33,172 nucleotides of DNA, taken from positions 186,130-219,301 of the forward strand of contig NW_019775768.1 in the NCBI RefSeq assembly GCF_001039355.2. The letters run 5' to 3'. Shown one piece after another: positions 1 to 11,428 of this stretch. The stretch's first letter is position 1. Each line of letters starts with the position of its first letter. The position numbers and the translations under genes are program-made. Source of the DNA: Lingula anatina. Lineage: Eukaryota; Brachiopoda; Lingulata; Lingulida; Lingulidae. The notes beneath the pieces were generated by a model that was not told where the DNA came from, made no database searches, and saw only the letters and a list, made by a program, of their open reading frames with translations.

Positions 1-690
1 TTCTTAAGAACACTCAGCTATCGTCTCTCCTGTCTCTCGCGATCATGCTGAAGCTTAGATTTATGGTGTTCTCTTTCCCTATTCCAGTCCTAAACGGCTC
101 CGAAATGGTGTGACCCGCCACATAATGTCACTGGATATTATATGTGCCTTATTCTGTGTGTCGCTGCGTAACGTGCTTACTATAGAAAAACAACCTTAGC
201 ATAATGCAGCAGCGTAGCACATCAACTGAACTTGCAATGTGGCTAACAATACCCGCATATGGAGCGTTCTAGTTCGGTCTGTTTGAAATATGAATAAGTG
301 AAGATTAAAATGGAAGTACAGACTTAATTACAATGTGCTTAGTAGCGTCCCAAATGCACATTTGAGATCAATACATGCGTCACTTGCTGCTGAAATCAGC
401 TGTGTACGGTATATATGTGGGCTTAGTGAAGTGTGGATCAATTGCACGTGGATGGTGCACTATTGTGTTCAATTCTGTGTAAATAAAAGACGGTATTGTG
501 ATGGTATATGTGTGTTATATACAGGTGTACGGTCAAATGGACTTGTATGTGCGCGAAGGTTTATTATTTCTATTTTTATTATTATTATTTTACATATGAG
601 CTTGCACATGCTCAACGTCCGCAGGCGCAAATATATTGTCAAACTAAAACTTTGATGTCACTGAAATGAAGACGCCTGTAACTGTGACTG

Positions 691-693
<3 letters not shown>

Positions 694-736
<43 letters not shown>

Positions 737-739
737 GAG
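694..739. repeat. (GA)n microsatellite
   Basis: Nearly pure GA dinucleotide run. Confidence 0.97.
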
Positions 740-1018
740 GTCGATGCCATGTTTCACTACGCTGAGAAATTTTATGGGGACGTTAGCTCTAATTTCCGAC
801 ACTCTAATTATTTCTGCATAATACTGCAATTAGGCCATACTCTTCTGTGCATTACTAGTACATTTACCACAAAGTAAAGGTACCTTGTCTGTGTACTGTG
901 TTTAAATTTGTATTTTACATGTGACATTTTACGTTAAAAAAGACACTGGCAAGCTGAATTCATATCGGCAGAACCAGTGAGCTCATTAGATGAGGGGCGG
1001 GGGCTTTACCAATTAGCG

Positions 1019-1045
1019 TTATTATTATTATTATTATTATTATTA
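1019..1045. repeat. (TTA)n microsatellite
   Basis: Trinucleotide run; the surrounding sequence is also ATT-rich. Confidence 0.95.
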
Positions 1046-2358
1046 CCACAACTGTTCATTATTATTGCTTTTTTATTATTTATGTTATCATTTCATGCAT
1101 TCAGACATGCAAGCGGAACCTCGGAAGCCCCCCCCCCCCTACACACCTCCCTCATAAAAACGCTAGGGTCCGCTAAGGTATAAAAACTCCAAGTCATCAT
1201 AGGTATTAAATTTCTTATTTCATACCGCAAAATAATCACTGAATGGTACAAACGATACTGTATGTTTCAGGTGACACTAAAGTTAATCTTGAACAGATCT
1301 TATATTTCATCGGCTTTTTGTTTCCGTGTTTTGTGCTACAAAGAAGGAACATGAGGTTTTTAAAGCTCTGATGTTCTATTTTGTTCAGTGGGCTGAAGCG
1401 TTAATAACTATGGAAGTTAATAGGCACAAACAAGTAGCAGCACGAGGATAGACATGTTTTCCTACATAACCACTCTTGTCGTACAAGCAAAAGGCACTGA
1501 TGCGATCAGTAGAAAAAGTCATCCGTCTTATAGTTTGACTTTTTATAAAAATATTGCTTATAGATGAAAAAGAGCCTTTATAAAATATGTGTGTGTGCTT
1601 GCGTGTGTTAAATGCTTTGCATTTCATATACAACTAGTAACCTTTGTTCTTAAATTTCTGTTAAAACCAACGCATTCCATCATTCAATCCAGAGTAAGCA
1701 CCCCCTCCCTCCCCCCTTACCATTTTTATTACCCAACATCTTTGCGTGTAATTTTTAACACACTTTCAACACTTGAATGAATACCATAATTTGTCGCGAG
1801 TGTGGTCTTTCTAAAAAGGACAATTTACGAGGTCTTTGTGCGTGTGGTCTAAAAGGACAGTTTGTGAGGTCTTTGATTTTGAGAGCGTGGTCTTTGATAT
1901 TTTATCAATCACAATGTTCTATTTTCCAAGATGCCTTTTACGTAATTACTATAGAATGAAACTGACTTATTTAATAGATGTCTTTAAACATATGTAAGAG
2001 CGCTGCATTGAAAGCTAAAAATGTCTTCCATTAACACAGATAAAACCTTTTAAAGTAAAGACTCGGAGGGTAGTTATAAGAATGATTGAATATGGCTGAA
2101 AAATAGATTTAAAGAAATTTCCTCATTTTTTTCTTAAATTTTGAATCTCAAAAGCAGACTCCTGAAAGAGAAATTTACACCTGTCCATTAATGCAGATTC
2201 AGCTTCAATCCAGTCGTAATATGCAAACAGTCAGAGTTTACGTAGCAAGGGAACTGCTGGTCAAGAGTACACTTCTCTGCGACTGACCAAACAACAAAGT
2301 CAAAGACCATGTTAAGACATGAAGCTATATATACATATGCACGGTCCCACCAATTGCA

Positions 2359-2361
<3 letters not shown>

Positions 2362-2389
<28 letters not shown>
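2362..2389. repeat. (GA)n microsatellite
   Basis: Pure GA dinucleotide run. Confidence 0.97.
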
Positions 2390-2392
<3 letters not shown>

Positions 2393-4097
2393 CTTTATAA
2401 TGGTGTTTACAAGCGTCTTACCTGCATCAAACTAGTTTTGATCCATGAGAACAAAAATGTTTACGTCACAGATGGATGGATTCAATAGCTTGTTTAACAA
2501 GACAGCATAAGCGCCCGAGTCAGAAGGTGATAAGTAGGCCTAGTACGTATCGATTTAATCGTGAACTAAGATGCCCCTAACCAAAGAAAATAAAAATTAA
2601 AGTATACCGCATCATCTAAAAGTGCCTTTATAACAGTTGTTAGTCTTATATGCAAAACATTCCTCTTCTTTGACGCAAACTCTTGCTTATGAATAAAATG
2701 AAAATCAACTAAGCTCTTTAGTAAACAAAAGAGAAGTCAACATCTAGCTATATAGCTGCAAAGGGTCTATTACCTTAAAACTGTGAGATGCATAGCAACT
2801 TTTGCAAAACGCTATTCTCTAATCATTACGTTAACATGTTTTTACAATTTACAACAGTTTTGGAGATAATCCCATTTACATTCCAAACTTAATTCTGAAT
2901 TTTATGACCCTTTTTTGTATCTGGCCATACCAATAAAGACGACCTCTTAGGCGTGTAGTATATTTTTGGCCGGAGAGCACTGTTTACAAGCGACAAGGAT
3001 AAGCAACTGAAGGAGACATTGAAGGAGGCATTTACGAGAAAATGGACGGATTCTTGAAGTCGATAGCTTTTCCCCTAGTGTCAAGAGGCTTCAGTATGTT
3101 TAGACACACCCCTGTTCATTTTACAAATTCTTGTAGAAAAGATAGGCAAGTCGTTAAATTGTGTCATGTGCGGAATACGCACAGACGACTGATATTGACA
3201 TCCAACTTGTGTAACTGCCGTCTGCTTGCAAATCCAGACAGACAATTCACGACGCGAACTATTTTGATTGAAGTTGAAAGCTGCATTTGTAATCGTATCA
3301 GGCCTAACATCGCACCAGAAATACATTTCGGGTCACCCGAAAGCCCCAGTTTGATACATGACCGACCCTTTTTCATATATTTATGAGCTGTATGGAAATT
3401 AAAATTATTTTTCTATACCTTGCGGAGAAAATCCAGATCGTATATCATATAACCCGCACATTAAAACGTAAAAGAATACGTCTTCTTCGTCAAAGTAGGT
3501 TAAAGTTTTTAATTCTCTTTATTTCGAGGAAGCTAGATTAAATGTGAATATACCGAATTAGAATATAATTCGTTATAAAAATATGAATCAAAGCCATTCA
3601 AAGAAAAATGCAAAAAAAAAAAAAGGGTTACACGGTGGTAGAAAGCAGAGGGTGCATCTCCTTTTCCTTCTCTCTAAATCAATAAATGGGATACTAAATT
3701 ATTGCCTCTCAGATGATACTAATGTAAAATAACTCAGGTTATGTATCAAAGTCACGTACAGAAAACAAGGATTGGGGCACAGGACGGTGAACAAAGCGAA
3801 GAAACAAAAATAAAGATACCTCCAAGCCCCCATAAATAGACAGAAAGTCGCTTTATTCGAAAATTTTCGCACAAAACAAAATGTCTTCACATTCTACTTA
3901 AAAACGACCCATTCATGAATATTAATAAAGACAACCAAAGCAGAACTTTTCCCAAATTGGGACATATTTTATTGCATCTTGGCCCACGAGCACCAGAGAC
4001 CCAGTTAGAGACAAGGCTTGTCCATGCGGCTACACAGTGATTGTGAACAATTACATATATACATATATATCCCTTAAAAATAGCACTCAGAACAGAT

Positions 4098-4341
4098 GAT
4101 CCGCGGACTAATTGATCCGCGGACTAACTGATCTGCGTACTAAATATGGCAGACCCCACTTGAAGGCAAGCCGCCTAATCCAATGATGGTCTCCCTGCCT
4201 CCACGCGCGCCATTAAACGGATTAAATCTCAGCCCACGAGGTTTAATTGCTCGGGATGGCGCGTGTGGGGGCGGGAAGACCATCAGGGGATTAGTCGGCA
4301 TTGCTTGTAAGTGGGTTCGCAGATCTGTTAGTCCGCGGATC
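4098..4341. mobile_element. Foldback (long inverted repeat) element
   Basis: The left arm (about 4114-4213) is an imperfect reverse complement of the right arm (about 4256-4341). The ends are GATCCGCGGACTAA and TTAGTCCGCGGATC. The left terminus is itself tandemly duplicated (4098-4111 and 4114-4127). The element is much more GC-rich than its surroundings. The loop holds a smaller TTAAAC/GTTTAA pair. No coding capacity is evident, so it is a non-autonomous foldback or MITE candidate. Confidence 0.75.
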
Positions 4342-6897
4342 AACTCCTTCTGAATGCGCTCTTACATCCCATGCGGGACAAAGCTGATAACCTACAGCAG
4401 TGTTCCTAATAAATAACCTAAACAAATTCCTAACAATGGTTCTTATGACAGCAAATGAAGGTTATCTATGTCATCTCGTCACACATACAAAAATGGTGCC
4501 CGAAATTCAGAAGTTACGCGGACCAGCTCTTTCATATTCAAACGTCCATCCCCACTCGCCCGCTAGTACATGTGGAGGTTAAAAAAAATAATAATAAAAA
4601 TAAAATAAAAAAATTAAATTACAAAAAAAAAAAAAAGACGCTGGCACGCCTAAGTCCTGAAACGCAGCTTTTAGGTAAGACTATGAAGCTAGCATAGTAA
4701 GCTCCATTTCGCTATTTAGGTGAAGGCTTCCAGTACTACAAAGCTGTAAACATACTTTACACGTGTATAACTACAGTGAGCGTTACAATTTCAACAGAGT
4801 CCCCAGTTGAAATACAATGGTATTTTCGTCGAATTCATGACCTGTGCACTTAAACGTGTACTTCAATATAGTCCAATGCAATCAGTATTGTTATATCATC
4901 TGTTTGTGAAACATGAGTGTTATTTTATATCTTGTATAAGATCAAAAGATGTCCACTACTAGTTCAAAAATAGTTCAAGCTTTCAAGGAAATGAACCCAG
5001 TTTTTCATATACAACCCGAATCAGTGTCAACATAAATGTGCTATACATGTGTAAACCAAATAATCATAAGAGAATTGACATCTATAACATTAAAGCAACA
5101 CTTATGAAGGAGAACACCACTCCTTTGTCAAATCCCATCTTTTTTAACACTATTTGAAATTTAAGTAATATACTAATACCAATCAACTGAATTTTAAGTC
5201 AAAATCTTAATTGACTCAAGTTAATTTGCCATTTATAAAGGTACATCTATTAATTAACCAAGTGAAAATTTGCAAATTCTTTGTAAAAGTTACGGAAGCT
5301 AGTACAGCAGTCGCAGTAGAAGGATAACAATATTTTTTCCCTTTAATTCACACTTTACATAGTGTAATTAACCATGTGATTTACAAATACTCAACATTTA
5401 CCGATCAATTGTGGAGGTTCTTTTCTTTCTTTCTCCCCAGTTACAGGGATGAGACTTTTTGACTTCTAAAAAGTCGGATATCCCCTGATAGTCAGAAAAA
5501 TCTCATTACTGTTGTAAGCACCAACACCATTCAAAGAGCCCAAAATCTGCAGATAGTTGGAAAAATCTCATCTCTGCAGTTATAATTTTGAAAAATTCTA
5601 TGCATTTGGAAAACAAACATGTCTGATAGCTTTGAAAGGTATTCATTGTTGACTAGTTTTGAACAAGACTGTGAAATAACTACTCAGTGCTGAGAAAATA
5701 AATAATGAAATAAAAACCTCAATAATCAAAACAGAGATTGCCAAGCAAAGCTAATGCTTGATGTCTTGCTTCAACGAAAATATATACTATTTCTAAATGA
5801 CAAAAAATGCAACAAGTGAAATGTAACATGTTTACATTGACATTTCAACAGAAATTCAATGTCACAAGCAGTCGTATAGAAAAAAGCAATTTTGAAACTT
5901 TTTTATCCATACATATTAGTATTCAATTTTATGCTAACCCTAATAAATTACAAATTTAAACATAATTCTGTATAAGAGACAGAAGATCTGGTCTGATACG
6001 TTCTGGTGCTAAAAATTCTAACTGAGCTTAAAGTGAAAAGAAGGTTTCCATCATGTCTAATTCCATCATTTCTAATGGTGGACAGTAACATTCATAATCT
6101 CTCAATTTCCTATATTTTGGCAGCTAAGAAAAAGTCAACACAATAACTGCCAATTTTAGCATTTTTGACATATTGAAATCTCTCCACCAACAAGTTACTT
6201 ATTTTAATTTAGCTTAAAAGCAAGTAATTAGTCCAGGAAAAAATTGGCAGTTATAGCTGATGTTATTATTTACTTCAAACTATAATTGCAGAGCAACATC
6301 TACTGAAATAACAAAAATAATTAACATATATAAATTGTTAAATCCTTTAAAGCTTACTCCTCAGCTTACAGTTATGATCTTATAGGGCCGCTGGAGCCAA
6401 AAATATCATCACATTACTAATTTATATAAAAATAACATTCTATAACATTTATCTTAGAATTCAATCACTAATATTCTTTGGCATAGCACATTCTCATAAT
6501 TAGGAGACCACAGAATCTTTTAAGATTAAAAGGGATATTCCACTTAAAGTGTATTTCAACTAGATATTGAAGAGGATTGAACGACCATAAATAATAAGAG
6601 AGAAAGTAAATTCAGTACTGGAGTTGTGAGGTAATAATTTAAAAGCAATGATGCAATGTTGCAATCAATGCCAGTGACCTTCAACAGCATCATTGGCTCC
6701 TTGTTTTATTAATTCAGAGTCCAGGTTTAAATAAATCTATCTTCCCTCTTATGTGATACCACACTACTGGATGAATTGGAACATTTAGTATTTCTCTCTC
6801 AGTTAGGACTCTTCAAGACTTGGAATTTGACTGAAATGTTATCTGTCCTTAACTGCAACTTCAGCAGTGTATGGCTGAACTCACAAGCGCAGACTAA
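4342..6897. other. Intergenic or ANKS3 3' region, no supported gene
   Basis: AT-rich sequence with frequent stops on both strands, poly(A) runs near 4580-4636 and a hairpin repeat at 5441-5580. Part of this may be ANKS3 3' UTR, since that gene's poly(A) site is not certain. Confidence 0.5.
5441..5580. repeat. MITE-like hairpin repeat
   Basis: TTACAGGGATGAGACTTTTT at the left is a near reverse complement of the right end (GGAAAAATCTCATCTCTGCAG-like). An internal third copy of the AGAAAAATCTCAT motif sits near 5495-5510. This is a non-coding inverted-repeat element of unknown family. Confidence 0.45.
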
Positions 6898-7072
6898 GGC
6901 CGCAGTCAGAACAGTGGACTAAATAGTCCAAGAGTCAAATATGGCGATCCACTACAAAGCTTCCTGTCTAATCTGCTAATAGACACTGAACAGATATCTC
7001 ATGGGGAAGTATTCGAGTCGGTTGACCATATTTGACCCTTAGACTAGTTGGTCCACCATTCTGAATGAGGCC
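6898..7072. mobile_element. MITE with TAA target duplication (PIF/Harbinger-like)
   Basis: Inverted ends of about 50 bp: the left GGCCGCAGTCAGAAC...GTGGAC...GTCAAATATGG matches the reverse complement of the right end GGCCTCATTCAGAA...GTGGAC...GTCAAATATGG. It is flanked by TAA at 6895-6897 and 7073-7075. A 3-bp TWA duplication with GG-starting ends is typical of PIF/Harbinger MITEs; family assignment is inference. Confidence 0.7.
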
Positions 7073-7247
7073 TAAGTTATCTCAACCTCAAGTGGTTTTA
7101 GTCATATTTAACTATTTTACCAAAATTTTAATTAACAAAATAAATATGACTTAACATTATTATAATTCTTTGGACTTAAATGTTTTTCATTAATCTTACC
7201 AGCTGCAGTTATATCATACATTTTTTCAAAATATTTATCTTTACTTT

Positions 7248-7253
7248 TTATTA
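7248..7253 (-). terminator. Possible ANKS3 poly(A) signal
   Basis: Reads AATAAA on the minus strand only about 10 bases after the stop, which would give a very short 3' UTR. Another candidate is at 6705-6710. Confidence 0.2.
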
Positions 7254-7263
7254 TTTTTAAGTG

Positions 7264-8038
7264 CTACCTTTCCTCCTGGACAGCTTCTTGGCTCCTTCCA
7301 AGCAATTTTGATGTATTAATCTTCGTCTTTGATAGACACTTTTCAAGCTCACTCAGTGCAGTTTCCATGATGAGATTCAATCCCCCTGAAGACTTATCTT
7401 CAATTTCATTTGCTAAAGCTTTGCTTTTATCGTCCATTGTAAGTCCTTCTATTAAATTTGTGAGATTACATTCCTCCTTTTTGCTTGACTGTGTATGACC
7501 AAGTTCGTCTTGTTTTTCTCGTAGTTTTTGGCACAACCTATAAACAGCAGCATAAATTATTTAGCCTATTTTCTACAGGGAATCTATAAATTTTTAAGCT
7601 CATCATATTATGGTAAATATGTTTCAAATTTTTCAAAAATATCTAAAATGTATAAAATATGAGAATCTCTTCTTAAAACCTGTAAAATAAAAGATAAAAT
7701 GATAATTTGAAACATTTCTTTATTTTAACTAACAAAACTATATTATTCAAGGTGATAGTTAAATGCAAATTTAAAAAAATCCTCACAATTCCATAGGTAA
7801 AAACAATTTAATATGCAAAATCACTCCATCGAATTCCAATCCTCCACACATGAAAAAAACCTAACCTCATTTTCAACAGTCCCTCCTCCATCACCTGACA
7901 CTGTTGCTTGGTTTCTGTTGTCATGGTGACCACCTGTTGCCAGGCAGCACGGTCCTCCATCAGGCAGTTCTCTGCTACAGACCTCAGCTGTTTCTCCTGC
8001 AGTAGCTGTGCCTGGAGGTGCTGGATCTCAGCATTGGC
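7264..8038 (-). other. ANKS3: ANKS3 C-terminal coiled-coil exons
   Basis: Exons 8038-7866 and 7537-7264. The first is a charged helix (NAEIQHLQAQLLQEKQLRSV) continuous with YADRLEAEMQEMAIQLHK of the preceding exon. The last exon ends in ALSELEKCLSKTKINTSKLL and a TAG at 7266-7264, resembling the human C-terminal helix in position but with little identity. Confidence 0.85.
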
Positions 8039-10579
8039 CTTAAAACAAAGAGAAACTTCAATTGGGGTAGTCCATAAATATTTTGCATCAGAGTTGTGAC
8101 AATTTTTCTTTTCTCTAAGATGTGATTTATTGACTTAAAACCTCTTAAAACCTCTCTGATGTAAAGCACGTCACTGCTCTAGTATTTTTCAATATCACCC
8201 TGAAAATCATTTAAGGGTTTACTTTCTAACAGAACTTCACTGGGATAAAATTATGATGAATAATGCTAAAATTTACAGAGTAAATATTTTAGCTTCCCAA
8301 TTTGCACTGAAAACCAAGAGAATAGTTACATCTGGACCATAAACATGGTTTGCAATATATAAAACACCAACTGTTTTGACCATTTATAAAAATTCCTCAT
8401 ACATCATCAATGCGTTTAGATGTCAACAACTATGGTGACCACAATCCTATACGATGTAAAGGGATAACAAAACCTAAAGCTGGCTCTTAGCCCAACAAGA
8501 AAGGCAAGGGACCTTCCACAGTCTATGCAATCTAGCACACTGGCATTAAGAAGGCAAATCTTTCCCTGTGACCATTGTTCACCTTGTGTAGCTGTATGGC
8601 CATCTCCTGCATCTCAGCCTCCAGGCGGTCTGCGTAGGCCTGCTCCAGGTCATTTCTGGCTGGTCTGGCATTACTGTGCCACCTGGCTATACCACTGGTC
8701 ATCTTCCGCCGCGGACCCATCAATCTGGAAAAAAATTATAAAATGGAAAAATTTCATAATAAAATAATATTAATATAGCAATGAAAAAAATTAAGGTTAG
8801 CGAATGTACTATTTCATCATTGAAATATCATGACACAGACAATGGAGTCATTGTCATTGAAGACCTTTCTATCATTAATCTAATAAAAAAGTAATTTATT
8901 GCAGAATACACTAAATTATTTTAGGTAAACAATCTCAATCTCTGGCTGATCTACCTTATCTAATTAGAAAAAAGTCCTTAATTAACAGAAAATAATTATA
9001 CAAATTAATACCAAATGGGCTTTACAGTTCTTTTTCCTTTCTAACTTTTTACCTTTTTTCTTTTTCTCAGAGCTCTTTTTTGTCAATCCACTTACTTGAT
9101 GCCTACTTCCTTGAGATCATTATCCGTAAGAGACAGAAACACTTGCAGATCCACATCTTCATCCTCAAGAACTTTCAGATATTTGCTCAGTTGAAGCTCC
9201 TCCAGAAAAGTCTTCAAATCACGAGCCCTGTTATTGGAATCTCTTCCTGGCAGCACTCCCCCTGGTGGTGGAACACCGCACAGAAAATCAAAGTCATTTC
9301 CTGGGGAGGGCTCCCCAGATCTTGAAACCTGTGGCTCTTGAAAATATCGAGCAATTCCGGATGGTTCTCCTTTTTCTTGGGACGAACAGTTACCTCCATT
9401 CTGATTCACAACTTCTCCATCCTGTTCTTGACTAGATTTAACATGTTTTGATTCATGGTGACCATGATGGTCCTCTTCTGGTTTTTGACTTTGACCTTTA
9501 TCTTTGTGACATTGGTGCCCTTGACCCAGATCTTCACTGCCGCTGTCTGTACTGTCCTCTCTACTGAGGCCGAAAGCTTGAGCTAGACCACCACTGGAAC
9601 CAGAGCTACTCTTAATGGTCAGGGCCCCAGTGGCAGAGAAGACGTCAGCTTTGTCATCACCATCTGTAAGTACAATAAGTACATCATAAATGTGACTACT
9701 GCATATTTATGATTGCAGCCAGGGTTTTTTCCCAGGATTTGTGGAACAGGTGGTCCAAAATTATCACCTGTATTTCCTACAAAATTTCAGGGAGTCAAAG
9801 GCATCATTTTTCAAAAAAATTCATCAACCATCCAGCCGTCTTTGAAAATATTGGCCATTGGGTGATGCCCGTTTCCATCTAAATGGTGGCAGGACGGTTT
9901 GCTGGGAAAAGCCTTGACTGTAGCTAAAGGTCAATCATTACAGAATACATTAGAACAGTCAAAAAACATAATTTGATATGACTGAACTTCTAAACAAAAT
10001 ACATTATTTGTAATGAACAAAAACATTACACTTCAAATACATCAAGCAAGAAAAGAATGACCTATAAAATCTTTTAAAGTATTTAAATATGCAGTTTGCT
10101 TATTCTTTTGTTTTTTTATCTCCATACCCATCACTCCAAAGCTATCAAGTGTATGATCCTCTGCGTTAATTGGGGAGGTCATATCACGATAACAAAGACC
10201 CCTGGAAACTGGGTCAAGGTCATCCTTGAAGGTCACATACCCCTTAGGGATGTGTGGTTGATTGCGATCTAGAAATTCACACCAAATCATAAATAGTCAG
10301 CACTACACAACTTCAAGGAATCACCACTCAAATCAATAGTTAGGAAAGACAAGAACATAAATACATTCATCATACATGAAAATTAGATAACAAAATGACT
10401 ACAACAAATTCAATAGGTAAAAAGACACTAAGAGACTTTTTTATTTGATTAAAGTTATTTCTTTAAGGTCTATGGCTGACAAATTTCTTTTGTGTCTAAG
10501 CCCAAGCATATTAGCCCAAGAGTCCAAATAAACAATTATAAACACTCACAAATCTAAAAAGAACAAAAGATACTCTTAA

Positions 10580-10634
<55 letters not shown>

Positions 10635-11391
10635 ATGCACTCAGGTAGAGGAGATCTCCATCTTGTGAGACAACTATACGATATCCAGTCATTTACTTAC
10701 GCTCGCTCTGGGCCCCCCTCTTGTCTTTGAGTTTTTTAGCCATTGCCTCTGGTCCATCTCTAATACTGGGTCCTGAATAAAATAAACATAATCATCTAGG
10801 TGCCCTGAATAAAATAATTATGATTAGCTTAGTGGGGAAAAAGTAACATTGATCACATGTTTTAGTATATTAAATGCTTTTTCAGAGTTTGAAACTAAAT
10901 ATTGTTGGTAAGTAAAAATACATTACTGAGAACACAGGTAAACATGAATCGCTTGACAGTGGGTAAGTGCTTGAAAATTGTTGAGAAAGCTATGACAATT
11001 TTTTTCCAATTAATTTTTTGGGGGGTCAAAAGCACAAAATGGTCTCTCATTAAACTTAATGACCTGGACAGATTCCTATGACATACCTTTTAACTTTGGC
11101 TTACTATGCCTGTGACTTGGAGGGCGGGGCTTTTGGAAGGCCTCATCTGATGAGCTGAGATCTGCATCAGGAATAAGGCTCAGTCCTAAAAAGTCAAATT
11201 TTAAAATAATTATTAATTAAAAAATCAATATTTACATTTAGGGAGTGTTTCATCTCGGGCCAGTTTCACAAAAGAACTAGTCAACCAAATATTTAGTCTA
11301 CTGAGCTTCAAGATAAATCCAGAGCATTACACTCAAATCAAGCAACTATTAATCTGAAACATAACCCATGGATTTCTTATATATATATATA

Positions 11392-11428
<37 letters not shown>

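Larger units (their letters stand above)
1..4097. other. Intergenic, no supported gene
   Basis: AT-rich sequence. It holds GA repeats (694-739, 2362-2389), a TTA repeat (1019-1045) and a short diverged tandem repeat with GTGGTCT...AGGACA units (about 1800-1900). An open frame at 3042-3386 is discussed as a finding. No splice-linked protein similarity was recognised on either strand. Confidence 0.6.

Noticed and set aside
1777-1959. Small frame with a CxxC...CxC pattern resembling a zinc ribbon
   Set aside because: The cysteines arise from a short GTGGTCT/AGGACA tandem repeat; no gene structure is present.
4140-4343. Minus-strand 67-codon frame in a GC-rich patch
   Set aside because: It lies wholly within the foldback element and reads through both palindrome arms.
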